27,140 nucleotides of DNA from Actinomycetota bacterium (lineage in GTDB: Bacteria; Actinomycetota; Actinomycetes; Nanopelagicales; Nanopelagicaceae). Each line of letters starts with the position of its first letter. Within the stretch, counting starts at the first letter, position 1. Where the stretch lies: contig JAPLBK010000097.1 in assembly GCA_026392775.1 (NCBI GenBank), positions 1 through 27,140 of the forward strand, given 5' to 3'. This document shows positions 1-7,317 of the stretch, in pieces. Position numbers and translations under genes: made by a program. Under the pieces are notes generated by a model. The model was not told where the DNA came from. It searched no databases and saw only the letters and a program-made list of their open reading frames with translations.

Positions 1-413
1 GCGCCAAGTGTTGTTTCAGCTGTTCCAAGGTCGCGGTTGGCAGGTAAGAAATCAAGGCCCGGTACTGCAGATTTTAGAACTATTGAATCGACATTTGCAG
101 TTGGAGTCATCAGTGCGTAATAAACAGTTTGTTCCAGCGGAAGTGAATGGGCATTAACACCTAGACCAAGTGAGAGGCCACCCTGAGGATCAAAATCCAC
201 CAGCAAAACACGGCGACCCATCTCGGCAAGGGATGCGCCAAGATTAATTGTTGTAGTGGTTTTACCGACTCCACCTTTTTGGTTGAAGACCGCAACAACT
301 TTTGCATTTCCATGCTCTGTGATGGGAGCAGGTGTGGGGATGCTTGAGACTTTTTTGCCTAGAAGAGTGGCAGTGGTTGCTACATCTTCCTGCTTTGTCG
401 ATTTAGCGTTCAA
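1..413 (-). CDS. parA: ParA/Soj-family chromosome-partitioning ATPase, 5' part only
   Basis: The reverse strand encodes the first ~137 residues of a ParA-type ATPase; the rest lies off the left edge. The deviant Walker A motif KGGVGKTTTT is followed by a typical INLGASLAE stretch and then VLLVDFDPQG, the Walker A' Asp strand. The start is TTG at 413, preceded eight bases upstream by AAAAGAGG; an in-frame stop lies six bases upstream, so no longer start exists. About 35 residues precede the ATPase core. The family binds ATP and non-specific DNA to segregate chromosomes. M. tuberculosis has a ParA homologue (Rv1708) immediately before scpA on the same strand; here it is divergent. The sequence cannot show whether this is the parS-linked ParA or the scpA-linked paralogue, but the neighbours favour the latter. 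Confidence 0.9.
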   Translation of the reverse strand, partial: MNAKSTKQEDVATTATLLGKKVSSIPTPAPITEHGNAKVVAVFNQKGGVGKTTTTINLGASLAEMGRRVLLVDFDPQGGLSLGLGVNAHSLPLEQTVYYALMTPTANVDSIVLKSAVPGLDFLPANRDLGTAETTLG

Positions 414-445
414 GCGTCAAACCTCTTTTCAGTGAATTGAGCGCG

Positions 446-451
446 AGCCTA
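446..451 (-). promoter_or_regulatory. Candidate -10 hexamer of parA
   Basis: On the minus strand TAGGCT fits the actinobacterial TANNNT -10 pattern. It would start transcription about 7 bases downstream, giving a leader of roughly 26-28 nt that carries the AAAAGAGG ribosome-binding site. No convincing -35 is visible. Confidence 0.35.
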
Positions 452-482
452 CGCGCTACCTAGAACTGGAGCAACTGTGAAG

Positions 483-488
483 TAGTGT
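483..488 (+). promoter_or_regulatory. -10 hexamer of leaderless scpA promoter
   Basis: TAGTGT lies exactly six bases before the scpA ATG, so the transcript would begin at or next to the A of the start codon. There is no Shine-Dalgarno sequence before this gene, as expected for a leaderless mRNA. No clear -35 element is present. Confidence 0.55.
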
Positions 489-494
489 GGCGCC

Positions 495-1367
495 ATGGAT
501 TTATCACTGGAGGAGTCAAAGGATGTCAACGCCGTAGCAGGCGCGTTCTCCGTCCACCTCAATAACTTCGATGGTCCTTTTGACCTGCTCCTCCAACTTA
601 TCTCTCGTCACAAGATGGATATCACTGAGATCTCTCTGAGCTTGGTCACTGATGAATTCATAGCCTTTATTAGGGCCTTGGAGGCCTCAGGAGAGGGTTG
701 GCGCTTAGATCAAGCAACTGAATTCCTAGTTGTGGCTGCAACCTTGTTAGATTTGAAAGCGGCAAGACTATTGCCAAGTGGTGAGGTAGATGATGAGGAA
801 GATCTAGCCCTGCTAGAAGCCCGCGACATTCTCTTCGCCCGATTGCTTCAGTACCGAGCTTTCAAGGAGATTGCAGCAACCTTTAGCGAGCGCATCTCTA
901 CGGCCGATAAGTTCTTCCCACGAGTTGTCGCTCTGGATCCAACGTTGAGCGCTCTGCTTCCCGAAGTACTCATCGGAGTGGGGCCACAACGCTTTGCCGC
1001 CATCGCCGAACGCGTCCTAACGCCTAAAGTTTCACCGCTCGTGAGCACGGAGCATCTCTATCAGCAAATGGTCAGTGTGGCTGAAGAGTCTCGAGTGGTG
1101 ATTGAGGCTTTGCGCAGATTTAAGTCGATGAGTTTTAGAAATTTAGTAGCAGATGCAGAGAACGTTTTGGTGGTTGTCGCTCGATTCCTTGCCCTACTCG
1201 ATCTCTATCGCCAAGGGGTTTTACGCTTTGACCAAGTGATTGCCTTGGGAGAGCTTCAGATCTCCTGGACTGGATCTGAGTCCGGGGAGGTAGAAGTTTC
1301 CGATGAGTTTGATATCCCCGTAGTTTTAGAGGATGACGAGCCGACAGAAAGTAGTACGAATGTCTAA
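495..1367 (+). CDS. scpA: Segregation and condensation protein A (kleisin)
   Basis: ScpA is the kleisin subunit of the bacterial SMC condensin complex; with ScpB it bridges the SMC heads. The 290-residue protein has the ScpA N-terminal signature (NNFDGPFDLLLQLI, then DITEISLSLVTDEF) and the C-terminal winged-helix part ending in RQGVLRFDQV and LGELQISW. A poorly conserved acidic tail follows. It is the first gene of scpA-scpB-rluB, the order found in Firmicutes and actinobacteria. The ATG at 495 is supported by a leaderless-type -10 hexamer. The smc gene is not in the window. Confidence 0.95.
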   Translation: MDLSLEESKDVNAVAGAFSVHLNNFDGPFDLLLQLISRHKMDITEISLSLVTDEFIAFIRALEASGEGWRLDQATEFLVVAATLLDLKAARLLPSGEVDDEEDLALLEARDILFARLLQYRAFKEIAATFSERISTADKFFPRVVALDPTLSALLPEVLIGVGPQRFAAIAERVLTPKVSPLVSTEHLYQQMVSVAEESRVVIEALRRFKSMSFRNLVADAENVLVVVARFLALLDLYRQGVLRFDQVIALGELQISWTGSESGEVEVSDEFDIPVVLEDDEPTESSTNV

Positions 1368-1911
1368 TGTAGAAGTTGAGCGTTCTATCGAAGCGATCCT
1401 GATGGTCGTTGATGAGCCTGTTTCAGAGATCATTTTGGCCCAGGTTCTAGAAAAGAGCGTAGATGAGGTTGAGGCCGCCCTGGCCCACCTGGTCACTACC
1501 TATGACGATCGAGGTTTCTCCCTTCGTAAAATCAACGGGGGGTGGCGCTTTTATAGCAACCCTGACTACAGCCTGGCAGTTGAAAAATTCGTTCTAGATG
1601 GCCAGCAATCTCGATTAACCCAAGCGGCCCTTGAGACCCTCTCCGTTATTGCTTATCGCCAACCAGTCTCGCGGGCCCGTGTTTCAGCTATTCGCGGGGT
1701 TAATGTCGAGGCAGTTATGAAGACCTTGGTGACTCGAGGCTTGGTGGAGGAGTCGGGGATTGAGCATGAGAGTGGAGCAATCCTCTATAAAACGACGAGT
1801 TACTTCCTAGAGCGTTTAGGCCTTAACTCCCTAGAAGATCTGCCCGCCTTGGCCCCATATCTGCCTAACTTAGATGGCCTCGACGAAATCCTTGATTCGC
1901 TAACTGACTAA
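1360..1911 (+). CDS. scpB: Segregation and condensation protein B
   Basis: ScpB is the winged-helix partner of ScpA in the SMC complex and acts as a dimer on the kleisin. The 183-residue product has the two expected winged-helix regions: VERSIEAILMVVDEPV with FSLRKINGGWRFYS, then QAALETLSVIAYRQPVSRA with IRGVN and the wing GLVEESG. I chose ATG 1360 (MSNVEVERS) over the upstream in-frame 1333 because family homology begins there and it gives an 8-base overlap with scpA, implying translational coupling. The tail LPALAPYLPN is typical. Confidence 0.95.
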   Translation: MSNVEVERSIEAILMVVDEPVSEIILAQVLEKSVDEVEAALAHLVTTYDDRGFSLRKINGGWRFYSNPDYSLAVEKFVLDGQQSRLTQAALETLSVIAYRQPVSRARVSAIRGVNVEAVMKTLVTRGLVEESGIEHESGAILYKTTSYFLERLGLNSLEDLPALAPYLPNLDGLDEILDSLTD

Positions 1912-1918
1912 CATCCGC

Positions 1919-1952
1919 GCTATCCTTCACCCCTGACTGTCGGGAGGATAGC
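1919..1952 (+). promoter_or_regulatory. Inverted repeat enclosing the rluB ribosome-binding site
   Basis: GCTATCC (1919-1925) and GGATAGC (1946-1952) are perfect 7-base complements separated by 20 bases; a CCC...GGG pair (1931-1933 and 1942-1944) could extend the structure inside the loop. The 3' arm overlaps the Shine-Dalgarno region GGGAGG of rluB, two bases from its ATG. In RNA this hairpin could restrict ribosome access. It might instead be a protein-binding palindrome in DNA. Confidence 0.45.
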
Positions 1953-1953
1953 C

Positions 1954-2667
1954 ATGGGCCAGATGCGTCTGAATAAGATAATTGCTGATGCGGGTATCAC
2001 AAGCCGCCGTGGTGCAGATGAGCTCATTGAAACTGGCCGAGTTTCAGTTGATGGTCTCACGATTCGTGAAATGGGTTCCAAATTTGACCCGGAATTAGTT
2101 CAAGTCATGGTAGATGGTGAGACAATAACGCGCTCATTGTCTAAGTCTTATTTAGTACTTCATAAACCTAAGGGTGTTTTGTCAACCATGTATGACCCAG
2201 ATGGCAGACCTTCGCTGAGTGATTTCATCGACCTGCGAAAAGAGCGACTTTTCCACGTCGGACGACTAGATAAAGACTCCGAGGGATTAATCCTTTTGAC
2301 CAATGACGGGGATCTAACTTTTCGCGCGACGCACCCATCTTTTGGTCTGGAAAAGACCTACATCATCGAACATGAGGGAAAGCTGCCGACCGGAATCGAT
2401 AAAATTCTGCTCAAAGGCATCGAATTAGAGGATGGGATGGGCCGAGTTTTGACCTATAAAGAGCTATCGCCAACCTGGCTCGAAGTCTCGATTCACGAGG
2501 GCAGGTACCACATTATTCGCCGGCTCATGGAGGCAGTCGATGTTCAGGTCCTTCGACTGATCCGAACTCACTTCGGTCCGATCTCCTTGGGAGACACCCC
2601 AGAGGGGCGCTGGCGAAACCTGAATGAAGGAGAATTAACAAATCTACGTAATGTTTTAAGTCTTTAA
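1954..2667 (+). CDS. rluB: 23S rRNA pseudouridine synthase, RluB/RsuA family
   Basis: The enzyme isomerises a uridine to pseudouridine in large-subunit rRNA (around U2605 for RluB in E. coli). An N-terminal S4 RNA-binding domain (RLNKIIADAGITSRR, then VSVDG) precedes the catalytic domain. The active-site motif is GRLDKDSEGLILLTNDG, where the Asp of RLD is the catalytic residue, and HEGRYHIIRRL is the second family motif. The length, 237 aa, is normal. ATG 1954 is preceded by GGGAGG at good spacing. It follows scpB by 42 bases, the conserved scpAB-rluB arrangement. RsuA-type 16S specificity cannot be excluded by motif alone, but context favours RluB. Confidence 0.92.
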   Translation: MGQMRLNKIIADAGITSRRGADELIETGRVSVDGLTIREMGSKFDPELVQVMVDGETITRSLSKSYLVLHKPKGVLSTMYDPDGRPSLSDFIDLRKERLFHVGRLDKDSEGLILLTNDGDLTFRATHPSFGLEKTYIIEHEGKLPTGIDKILLKGIELEDGMGRVLTYKELSPTWLEVSIHEGRYHIIRRLMEAVDVQVLRLIRTHFGPISLGDTPEGRWRNLNEGELTNLRNVLSL

Positions 2668-2938
2668 CGTTTTTACGCTAAATCGATAATAGGTCAAATA
2701 TAGATAAATATGTTTATTAATAATTTGTAGCACCAATAGCAATATATCGATATTGGTTGAGCACAAGACCGCTTTGGAGTAGCGATAAATCGATAAAAGT
2801 AATTTGAGCCGTCAGGGAGTAGATCAGCAGGCCAATTGGAAGAATTATCGAAAAAAGGTTTTGTCGATAAATACTTTTACTATCTTAGAAGCATTCAAAA
2901 TCGAGCGAAAAAGTGACCGAGAAAGGTACCCTTATCCC
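2668..2938. repeat. AT-rich intergenic island with TCGATAA repeats
   Basis: This 271-base gap between rluB and aroH is much more AT-rich than its surroundings and has no credible gene. TCGATAA occurs at 2683, 2790 and 2864 and inverted (TTATCGA) at 2845. Near-copies are the 10-base palindrome ATATCGATAT at 2744-2753 and GCGATAA at 2782-2788. The inverted pair 2845-2851/2864-2870 can form a stem with further A/T pairing inside. CAATAT/ATATTG around 2739-2754 forms a second hairpin. An open frame runs in phase with aroH from 2804, but its translation resembles nothing in the AroH family. Probably a regulatory region. Confidence 0.55.
2927..2932 (+). promoter_or_regulatory. -10 hexamer of leaderless aroH promoter
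   Basis: TACCCT is followed by exactly six bases and then the ATG of aroH at 2939. This matches the spacing seen before scpA and cmk-der and argues that translation starts at 2939 rather than at upstream in-frame codons. No Shine-Dalgarno sequence is present. Confidence 0.55.
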
Positions 2939-3301
2939 ATGTCGATGAGAGCTATTCGAGGCGCAACTCAAGTGAGCGCAAATACCCCAGAGGCAATAGC
3001 CGCAGGGGTTAAAGAGCTGATCCAAGCGATTTTGGAAGCCAACACCTTGCGACCAAGCGATGTTGTCTCGGTCTTTTTCACATCGACGCCAGATTTAACG
3101 GCAGCCTTCCCGGCAGCTGCGTGTCGCGAAATTGGTTTTGCCTCAGTGCCACTTATTGGCTCAGTAGAGGTTGATGTTCCAGGGGCCTTAGCGATGGTTA
3201 TCCGAGCGATGTTGCACATCGAGAGCGGCAAGAGCCATGACGAGATTTCACATATCTATCTACACGGGGCAGCAGCCCTGCGCCGAGATATCGCTCAGTA
3301 A
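2939..3301 (+). CDS. aroH: Chorismate mutase, AroH (monofunctional) type
   Basis: It converts chorismate to prephenate, the first step specific to Phe and Tyr. The 120-residue product matches the small trimeric AroH fold: RAIRGATQV at the N-terminus, FFTSTPDLTAAFPAAACRE in the middle, then VEVDVPGALAMVIRAM and IYLHGAAALRRDI. The Arg of IRGAT, the Glu of VEVDV, the Arg of VIRAM and the Tyr of IYLHG correspond to the B. subtilis AroH active site. ATG 2939 was chosen because family homology starts there and a leaderless -10 precedes it; ATG 2945 is an alternative. Its TAA shares one base with the tyrA ATG, so the two consecutive pathway steps are coupled. Confidence 0.93.
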   Translation: MSMRAIRGATQVSANTPEAIAAGVKELIQAILEANTLRPSDVVSVFFTSTPDLTAAFPAAACREIGFASVPLIGSVEVDVPGALAMVIRAMLHIESGKSHDEISHIYLHGAAALRRDIAQ

Positions 3302-4353
3302 TGATTCACTCGGTTCGAATTGTGGGGGCTGGCCTTATCGGCACCTCCATCGGATTGGCTCTTGCAGCCAAAAACATAGCTGTCGAAATGATTGACGTGG
3401 ATAGCAGTAATCAGGCGTTGGCACAGGATTTAACAGGGGCAGTCTCAATTTCCGAGCCGGAGCTAATTATTCTGGCAACGCCGCTCAGAGCCCTTTCCCA
3501 GGTCATAAACGAGCAGTATGCCCTAAACCCAAACTCGACGTTTATGGATGTATGCAGCGTAAAAGTAGAACCTCTAGAAAAGGTTAAGGCATCAGATCTT
3601 CCTTTGAGGCAATTTGTAGGCACTCACCCAATGGCTGGCCGCGAAGTCGGGGGAGCAGAGTCAGCTCGCGCCGATCTCTTTCTTTCCAGGAGCTGGATCA
3701 TCACACCAGATTCTAAAACCGATCCCGAGGCCATATCCAAAGTTAAGGCGTTGATTCAACTCCTAGGGGCAACCTGGGTCGAACTAGATGCGGCTTCTCA
3801 TGATGCAGCTGTAGCCAGAGTTTCTCACCTGCCACAGATCACCGCCACACTCTTGGCGGGCTCACTTCATGGCGTTGCCCCTGAATGGCTAGATCTAGCT
3901 GGAGCTGGTCTTCGCGACACCACACGCATTGCTGCATCAGATGAGAATCTATGGAAAGAGATCATTAATTCAAATTCTCAAGAGATAAAAGCGTTGCTCA
4001 CCAATTTGCACAAGGAATTAGGCGCAATGATTGATGCAGTAGATGATCAAGACAAGATTGCAGCATTTATGCGCAAAGGTCGTGATGGACGAAATCTGAT
4101 TCCAGGTAAACACGGCGGAAAAGCGCGCGAATACACCTACGTACCAATTGTTATTGATGATAAGCCAGGACAATTGGGAGCGATCTTTAATGAATGCGCC
4201 GCAATGTCAGTAAACGTTGAAGATTTAGTAATTGAACACTCGCCAGGACAACTCAATGCCCTAATCACTTTGGCACTTTCTGCAGATGATGCCGTTAAGT
4301 TATCGAATCATCTCTCATTAATCGGGTGGAACGTTCATCCGATCCGTAAATAG
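3301..4353 (+). CDS. tyrA: Prephenate dehydrogenase with C-terminal ACT domain
   Basis: It oxidatively decarboxylates prephenate to 4-hydroxyphenylpyruvate, the tyrosine precursor, using NAD(P)+. The N-terminal Rossmann motif is VGAGLIGTSIGLAL. The substrate region GTHPMAGREVGGAESARADLF and the helical-domain SHLPQITATLLA are characteristic. An ACT domain occupies roughly residues 280-350 (YVPIVIDDKPGQLGAIF), suggesting feedback by an aromatic amino acid. The 350-residue length fits this architecture. TAATG overlap joins it to aroH; the cmk-der promoter lies immediately after its stop. Confidence 0.94.
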   Translation: MIHSVRIVGAGLIGTSIGLALAAKNIAVEMIDVDSSNQALAQDLTGAVSISEPELIILATPLRALSQVINEQYALNPNSTFMDVCSVKVEPLEKVKASDLPLRQFVGTHPMAGREVGGAESARADLFLSRSWIITPDSKTDPEAISKVKALIQLLGATWVELDAASHDAAVARVSHLPQITATLLAGSLHGVAPEWLDLAGAGLRDTTRIAASDENLWKEIINSNSQEIKALLTNLHKELGAMIDAVDDQDKIAAFMRKGRDGRNLIPGKHGGKAREYTYVPIVIDDKPGQLGAIFNECAAMSVNVEDLVIEHSPGQLNALITLALSADDAVKLSNHLSLIGWNVHPIRK

Positions 4354-4356
4354 AAG

Positions 4357-4362
4357 TAGGCT
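4357..4362 (+). promoter_or_regulatory. -10 hexamer of leaderless cmk-der promoter
   Basis: TAGGCT begins three bases after the tyrA stop codon and ends exactly six bases before the cmk-der ATG (4369). A weak TTCATC lies about 17 bases upstream. No Shine-Dalgarno sequence is present before the ATG. Confidence 0.55.
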
Positions 4363-4368
4363 CATCTC

Positions 4369-6324
4369 ATGGGCATAGTCGTAGCAATTGATGGCCCGAG
4401 TGGCGCAGGAAAATCGAGTACGTCTAAAGCAATTGCAATTCGTGCTGGTTGGAATTATTTAGATACTGGTGCGCTTTATCGCGCTGTCACGTGGGTTGCA
4501 TTAGAAAATAATGCCATCGAAGCTGCAGAGATTCTTAAGGTGCTTAAGAGTGCTCCGATTAGGTTCGTCTCCGATCCCAATTCTCCAGACGTATTTGCAG
4601 GTGACACACAGATTACTCATGCTATTCGTGGAACATCGGTAACTGAAAATGTAAGTCGCATTAGCGCGATGCCTCAGATTCGTGAAGAGCTCTTAGGAAT
4701 ACAGCGCAAGATTATTTCGCAGGCTCTACGTGGAATAGTTGTTGAAGGACGCGACATTGGAACAGTAGTAGCACCAGACGCAGCCCTAAAGCTCTTTTTA
4801 ACAGCTGATTTAGACGCTCGTGCATTTCGTCGCGAAAATGAGACAGATGATAAAAGCGTCGATGTTAAGAGCTCACTAGAAAACCGCGACTCGATTGACT
4901 CTACTCGCACAGTTTCACCTCTGGCTATGGCATTTGACGCCGTGGAAGTGGATTCAACGAATCTTGACTTAGATGAAACGGTTGAGCGAATTTGGGAACT
5001 ACTTCGTCAACGCTCTCTTCTTGGATTACCTATCGTTGCAATTCTAGGACGACCAAACGTAGGCAAATCAACATTGATTAACCGATTCCTTGGACGCCGT
5101 GAAGCAATTGTCGAAGACACACCTGGTGTTACTCGCGATCGTATTCAGTATGAATGTGAATGGGGTGGACGTCGTTTCATCATAATGGACACCGGTGGTT
5201 GGGAAGCAAAACCCGACGGCATTTCTGTTCAAGTGAGTGCTGGTGCTGAGATAGCAATGCAGGAAGCTGATGTATTAGCATTTGTTGTTGACGCACAAGT
5301 CGGTGCATTAGATGAAGATGATATTTTGGTGCAGCATCTGCGTAAAGCGAAGAAACCTTTGATTTTGATTGGTAATAAAGTCGATGGAGAGCGTGAAGAG
5401 TCTGAAGCCCATGGCTTGTGGTCATTAGGACTTGGTGAACCATATTTTGTTTCAGCATTACATGGCCGTGGTTCAGGAGATCTACTTGATCACATTGTCG
5501 CCGAACTTCCTGAAGTTGGGGGAGCACAAACACAAGATGGTTATCGCAAGGTTGCACTTATTGGTCGACCAAATGTTGGTAAGTCATCGCTACTCAACGC
5601 TTTAGCTGGCGAGAACAGATCTATCGTCGATGATGTCGCGGGAACCACAAGAGATCCTGTTGATGAGTTGATTGAATTTGGTGGATCGATCTGGAGATTT
5701 ATCGACACGGCAGGGTTAAAAAAACGAGCTAACCAGGCATCTGGTACTGATTACTACGCATCTCTTCGAACACAGACAGCGCTCGAGCGCTGCGAGGTGG
5801 CAGTCGTCGTGCTGGATGCATCAGAGCCAATCACCGAGCAGGACTTGCGCGTTATTACGATGGTGGAAGAGGCTGGTAAAGCCATGGTCATCGTGATGAA
5901 TAAGTGGGATTTAGTTGATGAGGATCGACGGGATCTATTGGACCGGGAGATAGATAGACATCTTGATCAAGTGGAGTGGGCACAACGAGTAAACGTGGCT
6001 GCCAAGACAGGATGGCACCGAGATCGCTTGGCCCCAGCTCTGCGTACCGCCCTTGATAGTTGGGAAAAGCGTGTTCCAACGGCCAAGCTCAACTCATTCT
6101 TGGGAGCCCTCATAGGAGCGACTCCACCTCCGGTTCGCGGAGGCAAGCAACCAAAGGTCTACTACGCCACCCAAGCGGGAATCGCTCCACCGAAATTTGT
6201 AGTCTTTTCGAATGGCTGGATTGAGGCTTCATATCGTCGCTTTATAGAACGAAGATTGCGTGAGGAGTTCTCATTTCCTGGCACTCCAGTGCAAGTGGCG
6301 ATCAGGGTTAAAGAGCGGGAGTAA
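4369..6324 (+). CDS. cmk-der: Fused cytidylate kinase / ribosome-assembly GTPase Der
   Basis: One 651-residue frame carries two enzymes. Residues ~1-215 are CMP/dCMP kinase: P-loop GPSGAGKS at 9-16, [11 protein letters not shown], and [12 protein letters not shown]. From ~222 to the end is Der (EngA), a double GTPase needed for 50S assembly: GRPNVGKS at ~227, [13 protein letters not shown] and NKVD (first G domain); GRPNVGKS at ~399, DTAGL and NKWD (second); then a C-terminal KH-like domain with [15 protein letters not shown]. Both halves retain their nucleotide-binding motifs. M. tuberculosis has them as adjacent genes (Rv1712, Rv1713), and fused forms are annotated in other actinobacteria, so this is a natural fusion. 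The start has a leaderless -10. Confidence 0.95.
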   Translation: MGIVVAIDGPSGAGKSSTSKAIAIRAGWNYLDTGALYRAVTWVALENNAIEAAEILKVLKSAPIRFVSDPNSPDVFAGDTQITHAIRGTSVTENVSRISAMPQIREELLGIQRKIISQALRGIVVEGRDIGTVVAPDAALKLFLTADLDARAFRRENETDDKSVDVKSSLENRDSIDSTRTVSPLAMAFDAVEVDSTNLDLDETVERIWELLRQRSLLGLPIVAILGRPNVGKSTLINRFLGRREAIVEDTPGVTRDRIQYECEWGGRRFIIMDTGGWEAKPDGISVQVSAGAEIAMQEADVLAFVVDAQVGALDEDDILVQHLRKAKKPLILIGNKVDGEREESEAHGLWSLGLGEPYFVSALHGRGSGDLLDHIVAELPEVGGAQTQDGYRKVALIGRPNVGKSSLLNALAGENRSIVDDVAGTTRDPVDELIEFGGSIWRFIDTAGLKKRANQASGTDYYASLRTQTALERCEVAVVVLDASEPITEQDLRVITMVEEAGKAMVIVMNKWDLVDEDRRDLLDREIDRHLDQVEWAQRVNVAAKTGWHRDRLAPALRTALDSWEKRVPTAKLNSFLGALIGATPPPVRGGKQPKVYYATQAGIAPPKFVVFSNGWIEASYRRFIERRLREEFSFPGTPVQVAIRVKERE

Positions 6325-6327
6325 AGA

Positions 6328-6900
6328 ATGAATTCATCGCTTCTTTCAATTCCAAACGCTTTAACTTTTCTGCGCTTTTTAGGTATTCCACTCTTTGTTT
6401 ATCTGACTCTTTCTATTGAGGCAGATGGATGGGCTATCGTAGTTTTAGCTATCGGGGGAGCCACTGATTACTTTGATGGCAAGTTAGCTAGAGCCTGGAA
6501 TCAAACTTCTCGCTTTGGGGAGTTAGCAGATCCAGCAATTGATCGTCTATACATTGTGACAATTCTGATTGTCTTTTTGATCCGAGACATCGTCCCAGCT
6601 TGGATTATCGTCTTACTCATTTCCCGCGATCTCATACTTGGTCTCATCACTCTTATGATGAAGTCTAAAGGCCTGGCACCCTTTGCTGTTACCTATCTTG
6701 GCAAGGCTGCCACTTTCAATCTTATGTATGCCTTCCCATTTTTGCTTTTAGCCAAAAGTGATACATCTCTCGGAATTATCGCCTTTGTTTTAGGTTGGAG
6801 CTTTGCCATTTGGGGAATAGCCCTCTACATTGCGACAGGTATAAGTTACGGACGCGAAGGCTTTTCGCAGATGAGAGGAACACGTGTCATTAATCCCTGA
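6328..6900 (+). CDS. CDP-alcohol phosphatidyltransferase (PgsA-like)
   Basis: A membrane enzyme of about 190 residues that transfers a phosphatidyl group from CDP-diacylglycerol to an alcohol. The full signature D-G-x2-A-R-x8-G-x3-D-x3-D is present (DGKLARAWNQTSRFGELADP then AID), and several hydrophobic segments follow (for example AWIIVLLISRDLILGLI). The start is ATG 6328, three bases after der, with GGGAG as ribosome-binding site inside the der end. It overlaps gcvH by 17 bases. Position and size match M. tuberculosis pgsA2 (Rv1822, near gcvH), but the acceptor alcohol (glycerol-3-phosphate, inositol phosphate or another) cannot be decided from the motif. Confidence 0.88.
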   Translation: MNSSLLSIPNALTFLRFLGIPLFVYLTLSIEADGWAIVVLAIGGATDYFDGKLARAWNQTSRFGELADPAIDRLYIVTILIVFLIRDIVPAWIIVLLISRDLILGLITLMMKSKGLAPFAVTYLGKAATFNLMYAFPFLLLAKSDTSLGIIAFVLGWSFAIWGIALYIATGISYGREGFSQMRGTRVINP

Positions 6901-7258
6901 AGGTTTGTACTACACAAAAGAGCATGAGTGGGTAAGTGCAACTGGGAATCTCTACACAATGGGAATTACTGACTTTGCACAAGAAGCACTCGGTGACATC
7001 GTCTATGTTCAACTACCAAAAATTGGCGAAACCCTAACTTCGGGCAAAGTCTGTGGTGAAATTGAATCCACAAAGTCAGTCTCTGAGATTTACGCAGCCG
7101 TTAGTGGCGTTGTCAGTGAAATTAACGGCGCACTTTCCCAAACTCCAGAGCTCGTCAACAGCGATCCTTATGGCGCGGGCTGGTTGGTCAGGGTTGAGGT
7201 CTCAGGTACGCCTTCCGACCTCATGGACGCCGCCAGTTACGGTCAGATTACCGCTTGA
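6884..7258 (+). CDS. gcvH: Glycine cleavage system H protein
   Basis: GcvH carries the lipoyl arm that shuttles the aminomethyl group between P, T and L proteins. The 124-residue sequence has YYTKEHEWV at the N-terminus, DFAQEALGDIVYVQLP, and the lipoylation site GEIESTKSVSEIYAAVSG, whose Lys is lipoylated. The start is GTG 6884, overlapping the upstream gene by 17 bases, with AGAGG as ribosome-binding site. The partner gcvP lies about 2.4 kb downstream; gcvT is not in the window. Confidence 0.96.
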   Translation: MSLIPEGLYYTKEHEWVSATGNLYTMGITDFAQEALGDIVYVQLPKIGETLTSGKVCGEIESTKSVSEIYAAVSGVVSEINGALSQTPELVNSDPYGAGWLVRVEVSGTPSDLMDAASYGQITA

Positions 7259-7277
7259 CCAAAACCTCTCACCCCTT

Positions 7278-7298
7278 TAGTGTCAGCCTCAGGTTGAC
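7278..7298 (+). promoter_or_regulatory. Palindromic operator candidate and -10 before the FHA-MerR operon
   Basis: A 17-bp inverted repeat at 7282-7298 has arms GTCAGCC and GGTTGAC (one G/T mismatch against perfect symmetry) around a TCA centre. It overlaps the end of a TANNNT hexamer, TAGTGT at 7278-7283, so it would straddle the predicted transcription start near 7290. Palindromes of this size at promoters suit MerR-family dimers, and a MerR gene is second in this operon. The ribosome-binding site AAGGAGG follows at 7303-7309. As RNA it would be a 7-bp hairpin. Confidence 0.45.
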
Positions 7299-7317
7299 GG
7301 TGAAGGAGGAGAGATAA

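Noticed and set aside
2804..2938. N-terminal extension of aroH
   Set aside because: The open frame continues upstream, but the translation is Lys/Arg-rich, lies in the AT-rich repeat island and is absent from AroH; the leaderless -10 and family start agree on 2939.
2668..2938. CRISPR array or T-box leader
   Set aside because: Repeats are only seven bases with irregular spacing and no spacers; no T-box specifier or antiterminator core is present, and aroH appears leaderless.
5180..5557. 125-residue antisense open frame within der
   Set aside because: Low-complexity His/Gln/Leu-rich translation, fully opposite a conserved GTPase domain; a shadow of codon bias.
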